Shown here piece by piece: positions 1 through 6,109 of a DNA stretch of 6,856 nucleotides. The translations under genes and the position numbers were made by a program. The DNA lies in the NCBI GenBank assembly GCA_030598025.1, contig JAUVQS010000083.1, forward strand, positions 1 through 6,856, written 5' to 3'. This stretch comes from Acidimicrobiia bacterium. GTDB taxonomy: Bacteria; Actinomycetota; Acidimicrobiia; Spongiisociales; JAHEDJ01. Numbering within the stretch: position 1 is the first letter of the stretch; each line of letters begins with the position of its first letter. A model generated the notes under the pieces. The model was given only the letters and a program-made list of their open reading frames with translations. It did not search any database and had not been told where the DNA came from.

Positions 1-22
1 GCTTGGCCACGCGTGGCCAAGC
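1..22. repeat. 22-bp perfect palindrome at the window edge
   Basis: The first 22 bases read the same on both strands: arms GCTTGGCCAC and GTGGCCAAGC around a central CG (core ACGCGT). As RNA it could fold into a 9-bp stem with a tight 4-nt loop. No T-run follows on either strand, so it is not a classical intrinsic terminator. It could end a gene lying left of the window or be a dimeric protein-binding site; the sequence does not decide. It may also extend beyond the left edge. Confidence 0.75.
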
Positions 23-34
23 CCGTGCCGATGC

Positions 35-66
35 GTTGGGCCGCGTTTGGGCCGCGTTTGGGCCGC
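35..66. repeat. 11-bp tandem repeat, about three copies
   Basis: The unit GTTTGGGCCGC occurs at 45-55 and 56-66. A first copy at 35-44 has one T fewer. The copies are directly adjacent, with no spacers, so this is a short tandem array and not a CRISPR. Each unit holds the palindromic core GGCC, which also occurs in the palindrome at 1-22. No function can be assigned; slippage or a cluster of protein-binding sites are the simple options. Confidence 0.8.
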
Positions 67-94
67 AATACACGCGAAACGGCGTATTGCGCCG
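65..94. repeat. Two overlapping inverted repeats (alternative hairpins)
   Basis: GCAATAC (65-71) is complementary to GTATTGC (84-90). CGGCG (80-84) is complementary to CGCCG (90-94). The two stems share bases, so only one can form at a time. They sit just beyond the tandem repeat in a non-coding stretch. They may belong to the end of an upstream transcript or to a mutually exclusive RNA fold. No T-run follows. Confidence 0.45.
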
Positions 95-145
95 TAAGGG
101 ACGGTAAGACGAGAGGGGTTGGGCGAGTGGTCTATCTCCCCAGGT

Positions 146-172
146 AGGAGACGCTTTTCCGGCGTTTCTCCT
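146..172 (-). other. Imperfect stem-loop downstream of the tRNA
   Basis: AGGAGA (146-151) pairs with TCTCCT (167-172). An inner CGC (152-154) pairs with GCG (162-164) across a two-base bulge. It lies 11 bp past the encoded CCA end of the tRNA on the minus strand, where a terminator or 3' processing signal would be expected. No U-tract follows the hairpin in the direction of transcription, so the terminator role is only a suggestion. Confidence 0.35.
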
Positions 173-182
173 GGTCAGTCGG

Positions 183-260
183 TGGTGGGCCCGGCAGGAC
201 TTGAACCTGCAACCAACGGATTATGAGTCCGCTGCTCTGACCGGATTGAGCTACGGGCCC
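183..260 (-). tRNA. tRNA with CAT anticodon (elongator Met or Ile2)
   Basis: The minus strand folds into a complete cloverleaf. The acceptor stem is GGGCCCG/CGGGCCC, the D-stem GCTC/GAGC with GG in the loop, and the anticodon stem GCGGA/TCCGT closes the loop CTCATAA. The variable loop is 5 nt, and the T-arm is GCAGG-TTCAAGT-CCTGC. The discriminator is A at 186 and CCA is encoded at 183-185. The initiator tRNA is excluded: the first acceptor pair is matched and the three GC pairs of an initiator anticodon stem are absent. CAT serves both elongator Met and, after lysidine modification by TilS, Ile2 (AUA). Pairs C4-G69 and C5-G68 are present here. They are among the features reported to mark Ile2 for E. 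coli TilS and are absent from E. coli elongator tRNA-Met, so Ile2 is a real possibility; the identity stays open. Confidence 0.96.
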
Positions 261-271
261 CGACGTGGTGG

Positions 272-300
272 ATTCTACGACGAATCGGACCGACGTCGGA
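272..300 (-). promoter_or_regulatory. Promoter of the CAT tRNA
   Basis: On the minus strand TAGAAT (277 to 272) matches the -10 consensus at five of six positions and lies 11 bp before the tRNA 5' end. Upstream by 17 bp is TCCGAC (300 to 295), a weak -35. A perfect 10-bp palindrome, CCGACGTCGG (290-299), overlaps the -35 region. The promoter sits in the 58-bp gap between the tandem USP gene and the tRNA, so the tRNA need not depend on read-through. Confidence 0.5.
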
Positions 301-318
301 ACCGCTCCTCCCAATCAA

Positions 319-1173
319 TCACGGACGGCGGAACGTACCCGCCGCGTGCGCAACGGCAACGTCGCACGGTGCCGATCCCAGAACTTCCTCGGCAACCGTG
401 CCGAGCAACACCATCGGATCGGCAGAGGCGCCTCGACTCGCCACTACCACCAGATCGGCACTCCGGCGTCGCACGACTTCCTGGATCGTCTCTCCGGGCG
501 GACTCTCCATGACCAGCGTCCGAACACGACCTCGCCAGGGAGTGATGAACGACTCGAGTCCCTCGCGTGCTTCCTGAATCCGCCGGGACCGACTGTCGGC
601 GAGCGCCGAACCATCAAATCCAGCCTCGTCGAGAAGCGCGTCGAACCTCACCGGCAGTGAGTAGACAACGGTGACATCCGCGTCCGGGGCGAGTTCCAGA
701 GCGAATCCGACGGCCAAACGCGAAGCGTCCGACAGATCTACACCTACGAGAAGGCGCCGGTAGGGCACCCTCGGCTGCCGCCGAACAGCGACCAGATGGG
801 ATCGCGATTTGCGGGCGATACGCCGGGTCAACGGTCCGGCCGAGGCAGGGTCGACCGACGATGTTCCGGCGACGATGACATCCGCCCCATGTCCGGCCTG
901 AGCAACCACCCGCGCCGGTGGGCCCACCGAAAGCTCAACGCTCACCTCGACGTCCGTGCGCTCCCGCAACCAGTCCGCCAGTTGCTCGGTCGATTCGCGA
1001 CGCACGGTCTGCATGGCACCGACCTCCGCCGGACTGAGGAACACATCGTTGAGGCGCGGGATCGCGTGGACAAGCGTGAGCCCGGCGTTGTGCTCCTCGG
1101 CGATGATCCGGGCCCGGTCGGCCACCCGGCGCCGCAAGCCCGACAGATCTACGGCCGCCACCACGCGCCGCAT
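319..1173 (-). CDS. Tandem-domain universal stress protein (UspA family)
   Basis: A 284-aa cytosolic protein made of two UspA-like domains, about residues 1-131 and 138-277. Each begins with the family's beta-strand and acidic residue (VVAAVDLS, D9; LLVGVDLSD, D146). The ATP-binding motif G-x2-G-x9-G-S/T is only partly kept in domain 2: A245-S-R-G248, nine residues, G258-T259, so the first glycine is alanine. In domain 1 the equivalent stretch (AGTSSVDPASAG, 102-113) has lost the pattern. Nucleotide binding, if any, should therefore reside in domain 2; domain 1 may be structural, as in other tandem USPs. ATG at 1173 is preceded by GGAGGT with a 4-nt spacer, which fixes the start. It is divergent from a second USP gene. 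The exact stress or partner cannot be read from the sequence. Confidence 0.92.
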   Translation of the reverse strand: MRRVVAAVDLSGLRRRVADRARIIAEEHNAGLTLVHAIPRLNDVFLSPAEVGAMQTVRRESTEQLADWLRERTDVEVSVELSVGPPARVVAQAGHGADVIVAGTSSVDPASAGPLTRRIARKSRSHLVAVRRQPRVPYRRLLVGVDLSDASRLAVGFALELAPDADVTVVYSLPVRFDALLDEAGFDGSALADSRSRRIQEAREGLESFITPWRGRVRTLVMESPPGETIQEVVRRRSADLVVVASRGASADPMVLLGTVAEEVLGSAPCDVAVAHAAGTFRRP

Positions 1174-1177
1174 TGGT

Positions 1178-1205
1178 ACCTCCGCTCGACTCCGAGCGCA
1201 CTCTA
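1178..1205 (-). promoter_or_regulatory. -10 box and ribosome binding site of the tandem USP gene
   Basis: Minus strand: TAGAGT (1205 to 1200) fits the TANNNT -10 pattern, and GGAGGT (1183 to 1178) is a strong Shine-Dalgarno 4 nt before the ATG. This predicts a short leader of about 20 nt. No convincing -35 is visible. The ribosome site is firm; the -10 is plausible. Confidence 0.5.
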
Positions 1206-1234
1206 CCGATCCGCCCGTTCCATAGGCCCGCTGG

Positions 1235-1247
1235 TACCGTTTGCTGC
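1235..1247 (+). promoter_or_regulatory. Leaderless promoter -10 of the single-domain USP gene
   Basis: TACCGT (1235-1240) fits TANNNT and is followed by exactly 7 nt before GTG at 1248, so transcription would start at the start codon. No Shine-Dalgarno lies before the GTG, which supports leaderless reading. No good -35 is seen. The 74-bp divergent gap (1174-1247) thus carries promoters facing both ways. Confidence 0.45.
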
Positions 1248-1730
1248 GTGGACGGACACATCACAACCGATCAACCGGTCCTCGTACCAGTCGACTTCTC
1301 AGCATCTTCGGCGGAGGCGCTCGTCTGGGCGGGCGATCTCGCGGAACGACTCGACGAGCCGCTGATCATTCTCCATGTGATCCATGACGTGGCACCCGGT
1401 TCATACGTACGCACTGAAGAAGGCAGCCTGGAGCGCTACCAAACAGCCGCCACCGCCATGATGAGCGAGTTCATAGACCGGGTAGAGGAGCGGCAGCCGT
1501 CTGTGGCAGATGCCGAACGAATGGTGGTGGAAGGCCTTCCGGTCACACGCATCCTCGAGATCGCCCGCAATCGGAACGCACAGCACATCGTGATGGGTAG
1601 CCGGGGGCGCACCGGCCTCTCGCACCTCTTCCTTGGCTCCAAGGCCGAACGAGTAGTGCAACTCGCGCCGATCCCGGTAACGATCGTCAAGAAGGATCTT
1701 CCGGAACTCGAGCTGGATTCCCAGCTGTGA
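1248..1730 (+). CDS. Single-domain universal stress protein (UspA family)
   Basis: A 160-aa UspA-type protein of usual family length. The N-terminal strand VLVPVDFS (11-18) carries the conserved acidic residue D16. The ATP-binding motif is intact: G117-S-R-G120, nine residues, G130-S131, then KAERVV. It is therefore probably an ATP-binding USP, unlike the degenerate tandem USP on the other strand. The start is set at GTG 1248, two residues before a DGH stretch and shortly before the first conserved strand. An in-frame TTG at 1173 would add 25 residues unlike the family and would overlap the divergent gene. The stop TGA overlaps the ATG of the Na/Pi transporter by one base, which implies one transcript and coupled translation. 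A role as a nucleotide-responsive partner of the transporter is inference from this coupling. Confidence 0.9.
   Translation: MDGHITTDQPVLVPVDFSASSAEALVWAGDLAERLDEPLIILHVIHDVAPGSYVRTEEGSLERYQTAATAMMSEFIDRVEERQPSVADAERMVVEGLPVTRILEIARNRNAQHIVMGSRGRTGLSHLFLGSKAERVVQLAPIPVTIVKKDLPELELDSQL
1711..1726 (+). other. Hairpin abutting the transporter start codon
   Basis: AGCTGG (1711-1716) and CCAGCT (1721-1726) form a perfect 6-bp stem with the loop ATTC, ending directly before the GTGATG that starts the transporter. It lies within the last codons of the USP gene. No Shine-Dalgarno is seen here, so translation may depend on ribosomes arriving from the USP gene and opening this stem. It could also be chance. 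Confidence 0.4.
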
Positions 1731-3460
1731 TGCCAACAGTGGGTTTGCAGGTCGCCGCACAAACGGTGGCTCAAGAAACGACCAACGATCTGGCAGTCGG
1801 AACACTTCTGATCGGCCTCTTCGGAGGTCTGGCGCTCTTCCTTTTCGGCATGGAGCAGATGGCGACTTCGCTCAAAGCGGTGGCCGGTGAGCGGATGAAA
1901 TCGACGCTGGCCCGATTGACGGACAATCGGTTTATGGGTGTCATCACTGGTGCCGGCGTGACTGCGATAATTCAGTCCTCGTCGGTGACGACTGTGTTGA
2001 TCGTCGGTTTCATCTCGGCCGGGTTGATGTCTTTCACGCAATCCATTGGTGTGATTCTCGGTGCCGACATCGGGACCACCATCACGGCCCAGATCATCGC
2101 CTTCAAGGTGACCAAGTATGCACTGGCGCTCGTGGCCGCCGGCTTCGCCGCTCTCTTCTTCGCTAAGACTGAACGGTTCCGGTTGCAGGGCGGATTGGTG
2201 ATGGGGCTCGGCCTCGTGTTCTTCGGTATGGCGGTGATGGGCGAGGCAATGGAGCCCCTCAGAAGCTACGAACCGTTCCTGGATCTCATGGGAAACATGG
2301 AGAATCCGTTGTTGGGCATCATCGTGGCCGCCACTTTCACGGCTCTGGTTCAATCTTCGTCGGCAACGATCGGCATCATCATCGTCATGGCAGGGCAAGG
2401 TCTGGTTTCTCTGCCTGCCGGAATTGCCCTGCTTCTCGGAGCAAACATTGGAACAACGATCACAGCCATGCTCGCCTCAATCGGCCGGCCGCGCGAAGCC
2501 CTCCGCTCGGCCGTTGCCCATGTCCTCTTCAAGGTGGTGGGCGTCATCATCTGGGTGTTCGTCATCGATCAACTGGCGTCGCTGTCGACCTGGTTGTCAC
2601 CGGGTGCGCCGGGCCTAACCGGCATCGATCTAGCCGCGGCCGAGACCCCCCGTCAGATTGCCAACGCGCACACCATCTTCAACGTAATCAACACATTCCT
2701 GTTTCTGCCGTTTGCAGCCCAGTTCGCCCGCTTGATTGAGCGAATCGTTCCGGATCGTCCTCTCGAAGAGGAGGCGGTTATCCGCGCCAAGTATCTCACG
2801 GCCGATCTCATCAGCACTCCCACATTGGCGCTCGATCGGGCCCGACTGGAGATTCTCCACATGGGCAACAGAGTGCGCGACATGTATGCGCTGAGCCTTC
2901 CGGCTCTCATCAGGGGCAGCCATGCCGAACTCAATGAGGTCGAGGCCTCAGACGATGCCATCGACGCTCTCCACGGTCAGATCATCGAGTACCTCGGCGA
3001 CATCAGCAAGACCAAACTCACGAATAGGGAAACCGAAGAGTTGTTGCGACTGATGGAAGCCACCAACGACATCGAGAATATCGGCGACATCCTCGAGACC
3101 AACCTGGTTCAGCTTGGTCGAGAGCGGATCGGATCGAACGTACTGATAAGCGACGAAACCGAAGCCGTCATCACCGAATACCACGAGGTCGTCGGCCGGG
3201 CACTCGACGCCGCCCTCCAAGCAGTGGCACAGCGATCGGTTGAGGCCGGCCAGAGCGTCATCGCAATGAAGCAACAGATCAATCAACTCGGCGATTCCGC
3301 AGCTATCCATCAGGCGCGACGCCTCGTCGCCACCGAACCGAATCGGCTTCCCGCTTACAAGATCGAGATGGACATCCTCGCCAACCTCAAGCGGATCTAC
3401 TACTTCACCAAACGCCTGGCGCGAATCGTTGTCTCTGCGGAGGAATCACGGGGAGAGTGA
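1730..3460 (+). CDS. Na+/phosphate cotransporter with C-terminal PhoU-like domain
   Basis: A 576-aa inner-membrane protein of the Na/Pi cotransporter II family (Na_Pi_cotrans repeats), related to NptA/YjbB. Numbering from the GTG at 1727, two inverted repeats carry the QSSS signatures (TAIIQSSS, Q83-S86; TALVQSSS, Q209-S212). Each is followed by a G-A-x-I-G-T-T segment (112-118 and 238-244). About eight hydrophobic segments span residues 22 to 333. After that a soluble, helix-rich, charged region (about 350-577) looks like a PhoU-type domain. Family members move phosphate coupled to sodium; YjbB in E. coli is linked to phosphate export, so direction is not certain. The start may be GTG 1727 or ATG 1730; the ATG gives the classical TGATG overlap with the USP stop. 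No Shine-Dalgarno is evident, consistent with translational coupling. Confidence 0.93.
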   Translation: MPTVGLQVAAQTVAQETTNDLAVGTLLIGLFGGLALFLFGMEQMATSLKAVAGERMKSTLARLTDNRFMGVITGAGVTAIIQSSSVTTVLIVGFISAGLMSFTQSIGVILGADIGTTITAQIIAFKVTKYALALVAAGFAALFFAKTERFRLQGGLVMGLGLVFFGMAVMGEAMEPLRSYEPFLDLMGNMENPLLGIIVAATFTALVQSSSATIGIIIVMAGQGLVSLPAGIALLLGANIGTTITAMLASIGRPREALRSAVAHVLFKVVGVIIWVFVIDQLASLSTWLSPGAPGLTGIDLAAAETPRQIANAHTIFNVINTFLFLPFAAQFARLIERIVPDRPLEEEAVIRAKYLTADLISTPTLALDRARLEILHMGNRVRDMYALSLPALIRGSHAELNEVEASDDAIDALHGQIIEYLGDISKTKLTNRETEELLRLMEATNDIENIGDILETNLVQLGRERIGSNVLISDETEAVITEYHEVVGRALDAALQAVAQRSVEAGQSVIAMKQQINQLGDSAAIHQARRLVATEPNRLPAYKIEMDILANLKRIYYFTKRLARIVVSAEESRGE

Positions 3461-3464
3461 TTGA

Positions 3465-3479
3465 GGCCGCGACGCGGCC
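3465..3479 (+). other. GC-only hairpin between the transporter and DUF819 genes
   Basis: GGCCGC (3465-3470), loop GAC, then GCGGCC (3474-3479): a perfect 6-bp GC stem starting 5 bp after the transporter stop. No T-run follows, so full termination is unlikely. It may stabilise the 3' end of the usp-transporter message or reduce read-through into the DUF819 gene. A 10-bp palindrome, GACGCGCGTC (3533-3542), lies further along the same 108-bp gap. Confidence 0.5.
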
Positions 3480-3556
3480 CCGCTCAGACGCCGACTCCCA
3501 AGAGACATGAGCTTGGTGAGGCGCGCCGCCGGGACGCGCGTCAGAATGGCCCAGAC

Positions 3557-3562
3557 GAGGAG
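3557..3562 (+). promoter_or_regulatory. Shine-Dalgarno that sets the DUF819 start
   Basis: GAGGAG lies 6 nt before ATG 3569. The frame is open back to a TTG at 3461, right after the transporter stop, but the 36 residues that would be added are charged, Pro/Arg-rich and unlike a membrane protein N-terminus. The site therefore favours ATG 3569. Confidence 0.75.
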
Positions 3563-3568
3563 ATCGAT

Positions 3569-4678
3569 ATGGGTGGGATGGTGTTGCTGGGCGTCGTGTT
3601 CATTGGATTTCCCGCGCTCGCCCGCTGGGGTGCAAACCGCTGGCGAACCCTTGAATGGGTGAGCCCGATCGTGATGGCGTACCTGGTTGGGATCGCCATC
3701 GGCAACCTCTTCGATGTGGACACCGATTTCTCAACAAGCGTCAGCGAGGCGATGGTCTTGCTGGCCATCCCGCTTCTGTTGTTCTCGACCGACATGCGTA
3801 AGTGGTTGCGAATCGCCCGACCGGCGATGATCTCATTCGGATTGGCGGCTGTCTCGGTGATGGCGGTGTCCGGCGTTACCGCATTCCTGCTGGCCGATCG
3901 CAACGCCGAGACCTGGAAGATGGCCGGCATGACGGTCGGGGTCTACACCGGCGGCACTCCCAATATGAGCGCCATCGGTGTTGCAGTTGATGTTACGGAC
4001 GAGACGTTTGTGCTAATGAATGGAGCCGATGTTGTGCTGTCGGCCGTCTACCTGCTGTTCCTCATGACAATCGCCCGGAGGGTGTTGGGACGGTTCTTGC
4101 CGCCTTTCGACGAGACCGGACTCAACGGCGACGACGGTCTCGCCGAGAGAGCGCACTTCGGCGCCCGCTCGGTGCTGGCGTCTCTGGGTCTGGCCGTGCT
4201 GGTCGGCGGGGCCGTAGCCGGCGTCATCCTGGCGATCACGGGCGAACTCCCGGTGGCCCCAGTCATCCTGGGTATCACGACGTTGGGTCTGGCCGCCTCC
4301 TTCGTGCCGAGGATTCGGGCGCTGCCCGGGACCTACGAGACCGGGGAATACCTGCTGCTGGTGTTCGCCGTGGCCGTCGGCACGCTGGCGGATGTGCGAG
4401 AACTCGCCGGATCATTCTCAGACATCTTCGTGTTCGTGGCGATCGTCTTTGTTTCGGCGATCCTGCTGCACTACCTGCTGGCTCGCCTGTTCCGGATCGA
4501 CACGGACACCGTGCTCATCACCTCGACGGCCGCAGTGTTCGGCCCGGCCTTCGTAGGTCCGGTGGCGGCCGCCATCGGCAATCGGGCGATTATCGTTTCG
4601 GGCCTGGCCGCCGGCGTCATGGGCTACGCAATCGGCAACTACGCCGGATTGGCGGTCGCCTACCTCCTCCAACCCTGA
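3569..4678 (+). CDS. DUF819 family membrane protein
   Basis: A 369-aa polytopic membrane protein of the DUF819 (YjcL-like) family, usually about 380-400 aa. Hydrophobic segments cover most of the chain (near 3-19, 31-48, 60-73, 87-108, 150-169, 202-223, 228-247, 261-273, 285-305 and 316-366). The family signature GGTPNMSAIG is at 128-137. The typical C-terminal block FGPAFVGPVAAAIGNRA (324-340) then leads to GYAIGNYAG (352-360). The recurring glycines and the two half-like arrangement suggest a transporter, but no substrate is established for the family to my knowledge. It follows the Na/Pi transporter after 108 bp on the same strand, without a clear terminator between, so co-transcription is possible but not certain. 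ATG 3578 (M10 VLLG is not a start; M4 is the alternative) would shorten it by only three residues. Confidence 0.88.
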   Translation: MGGMVLLGVVFIGFPALARWGANRWRTLEWVSPIVMAYLVGIAIGNLFDVDTDFSTSVSEAMVLLAIPLLLFSTDMRKWLRIARPAMISFGLAAVSVMAVSGVTAFLLADRNAETWKMAGMTVGVYTGGTPNMSAIGVAVDVTDETFVLMNGADVVLSAVYLLFLMTIARRVLGRFLPPFDETGLNGDDGLAERAHFGARSVLASLGLAVLVGGAVAGVILAITGELPVAPVILGITTLGLAASFVPRIRALPGTYETGEYLLLVFAVAVGTLADVRELAGSFSDIFVFVAIVFVSAILLHYLLARLFRIDTDTVLITSTAAVFGPAFVGPVAAAIGNRAIIVSGLAAGVMGYAIGNYAGLAVAYLLQP

Positions 4679-4687
4679 CGCTGGAAC

Positions 4688-4737
4688 TTTCCACGCAGTG
4701 TTGTGTACTACTGGCGATACATAGCACTGCGCGGAAA
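4688..4737. terminator. Long stem-loop between convergent genes (bidirectional terminator)
   Basis: TTTCC (4688-4692) pairs with GGAAA (4733-4737). After one A/C mismatch, CGCAGTG (4694-4700) pairs with CACTGCG (4725-4731). T4701/G4724 is a wobble, and TGTGTA (4702-4707) pairs with TACATA (4718-4723) with one further G-U. The loop is 10 nt. It fills the 60-bp gap between the stop of the DUF819 gene and that of the minus-strand lyase, so it can end both transcripts. Neither side has a true U-tract after the stem, only short A/T runs within its base, so efficiency may depend on the stem itself or on Rho. Confidence 0.7.
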
Positions 4738-4738
4738 A

Positions 4739-6061
4739 TCAGATTGTGTAGAGGCCGTCCAGCATCTGGAGAACCACCTCATCCACCATGGTGGGATCGG
4801 GGAGGGTTGTCATCATTCCGTACAGCGCAGCCTGGCCTTGCTGCGATGCCGCCGGATTCCGCCGCACCTCCGCCACCGAAGCGGCGAGGTCGGCCAGGAA
4901 GTCGTCCGCCACCTCACCGTGAGCCGGCGAAGTGACCATCACATGCAGCGAGGCCGGCGCGATCTGGCGGTCCATGTACCAGCCCTTCTGCTCCAGCGCG
5001 TCGCCGACCGCATAGATGTCAACGTCCTCGGCGTCGGATTCGAAGGCGAATACGGTCACCGGAGGCTTGCCGAGCACGCGTACACCGTCGATCGCCGCGA
5101 CGCCGTCAATCAACCGGCGGGTGATCGACATGAGTTCCTCTGCGATTGCGAAGTAGCCATCCTCTCCCATTGAGTGCAAGGCGGCCCACGCGGCGGCGAT
5201 GGCACCACCCGGCCGTGTGCCCGCCATCGACGGCGAGGCGTAGATCCCGCCGGGCCAACCGGTGGTCACATGGAACTGATGACGGCGAAGCTCTGCGGTC
5301 CGATACGTCACCGTCGAGGCGCCCTTGGCGGCGTATCCATATTTGTGCACGTCGGCCGACATCGAGGTCACGCCTGGAACACGAAAGTCAAAGGGGGCGA
5401 TCAGATACCCGAGCCGCTCAACCCAGGGCAGCAAGAATCCACCCAGGCAGGCGTCCACATGCAACCCGATTCCGCGCTCAGAAGCCACGGCCCCAAGTTC
5501 TTCGATTGGATCGATCATTCCGTGCGGGTAGTTGGGGGTGGAGCCGACAATCAGCACCGTATCCCCGGTGATTGCCTCCTCCATGGCCGCTACGTCGGCT
5601 CGCAAGTCGGCGGCGACGTCGACCCAGATGGGTTCGACATCGAAATAGTGGGCTGCCTTGCCGAACGCCGCGTGCGCCGTCCGCGGCAGAACCATGTTGG
5701 GGTGCTCAACTCCGAGAGCCGCCCTTCCCCAATCCCGGTAGGTCTTGACGGTCATGAGCAGACTCTCGGTGCCGCCGGAGGTCATCGTGCCCGCCACTGC
5801 GGAATCGCCGTTGAGCATGGTGGCCGTCATCCGCACCACCTCTGCTTCGAGCCGTCGGAGAGAAGGAAAGGCGATCGGGCTGAGCCCGTTTTCGGAAAAG
5901 AGGGTGCCGTAGGCCTCCTTGAGCAAACTCGTGTGCTCATCCGACGCGTGATACACGAGGCTCCAGGTGTGCCCGGAATGCCAATCGGCATCGTCGGTCC
6001 GCAACGCCTGTATTTCTTCAAGTATCTGGTCGCGGGCAATGCCGTGCTCGGGTATCCGCAA
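4739..6061 (-). CDS. PLP-dependent sphingosine-1-phosphate lyase-like enzyme
   Basis: A 440-aa fold-type I PLP enzyme of the group II decarboxylase superfamily. It is closest in motifs to sphingosine-1-phosphate (S1P) lyases, which cleave phosphorylated long-chain bases to a fatty aldehyde and phosphoethanolamine. Visible parts are SGAVY-like SLVYH (34-38), the phosphate-binding TSGGTES (94-100), the PLP-stacking histidine in RTAHAAF (H130), the aspartate for the pyridine nitrogen in HVDACLGGF (D203), the Schiff-base lysine in SADVHKYGYAAKG (K240), and the lyase-typical WPGGIYASPSMAGTRPGG (269-286). The HKYGYA-KG and GGIYASP-AG-RPGG blocks separate it from glutamate and aromatic decarboxylases. 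It lacks the N-terminal membrane anchor of eukaryotic S1P lyases, as do bacterial ones. The TTG start is backed by a Shine-Dalgarno. No sphingolipid gene is next to it, so another phospho-amine substrate is possible. Confidence 0.9.
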   Translation of the reverse strand: MRIPEHGIARDQILEEIQALRTDDADWHSGHTWSLVYHASDEHTSLLKEAYGTLFSENGLSPIAFPSLRRLEAEVVRMTATMLNGDSAVAGTMTSGGTESLLMTVKTYRDWGRAALGVEHPNMVLPRTAHAAFGKAAHYFDVEPIWVDVAADLRADVAAMEEAITGDTVLIVGSTPNYPHGMIDPIEELGAVASERGIGLHVDACLGGFLLPWVERLGYLIAPFDFRVPGVTSMSADVHKYGYAAKGASTVTYRTAELRRHQFHVTTGWPGGIYASPSMAGTRPGGAIAAAWAALHSMGEDGYFAIAEELMSITRRLIDGVAAIDGVRVLGKPPVTVFAFESDAEDVDIYAVGDALEQKGWYMDRQIAPASLHVMVTSPAHGEVADDFLADLAASVAEVRRNPAASQQGQAALYGMMTTLPDPTMVDEVVLQMLDGLYTI

Positions 6062-6067
6062 ATCAGT

Positions 6068-6074
6068 CCCTTCC
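6068..6074 (-). promoter_or_regulatory. Ribosome binding site supporting the TTG start of the lyase
   Basis: On the minus strand GGAAGGG lies 6 nt before TTG (6061-6059). No ATG or GTG occurs in frame near the N-terminus, so this site decides for the rare TTG start. Confidence 0.65.
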
Positions 6075-6082
6075 GCGATGCG

Positions 6083-6109
6083 ACGTTAGTCGACCCTGGA
6101 ACGGGACAA
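6083..6109 (-). promoter_or_regulatory. Possible promoter of the lyase gene
   Basis: Minus strand: TTGTCC (6109 to 6104) and TAACGT (6088 to 6083), 15 bp apart, resemble -35 and -10 elements and would give a leader of about 15 nt including the ribosome site. The spacer is shorter than ideal, so this is tentative. Confidence 0.3.

Noticed and set aside
35..66. CRISPR-like array
   Set aside because: The units are 11 bp and directly adjacent with no spacers, and no cas gene is present.
132..314. 60-aa open frame on the minus strand
   Set aside because: It runs through the complete tRNA gene, so it is not a coding region.
1173..1247. TTG-started N-terminal extension of the single-domain USP
   Set aside because: It overlaps the start of the divergent gene and adds residues before the first conserved USP strand; GTG 1248 fits the family and the -10 spacing.
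1436..2398. 320-aa open frame on the minus strand opposite the USP and transporter genes
   Set aside because: It is antisense to two well-recognised families; its His/Arg/Glu/Ser-rich composition is that of a shadow frame in GC-rich DNA and shows no domain.
3461..3568. TTG-started N-terminal extension of the DUF819 protein
   Set aside because: The added 36 residues are charged and Pro/Arg-rich, the stretch contains a GC hairpin, and a good ribosome site points to ATG 3569.
4739..6061. Glutamate or aromatic amino acid decarboxylase
   Set aside because: Same superfamily, but the HKYGYAAKG and GGIYASPSMAGTRPGG blocks match S1P lyases better than those decarboxylases.
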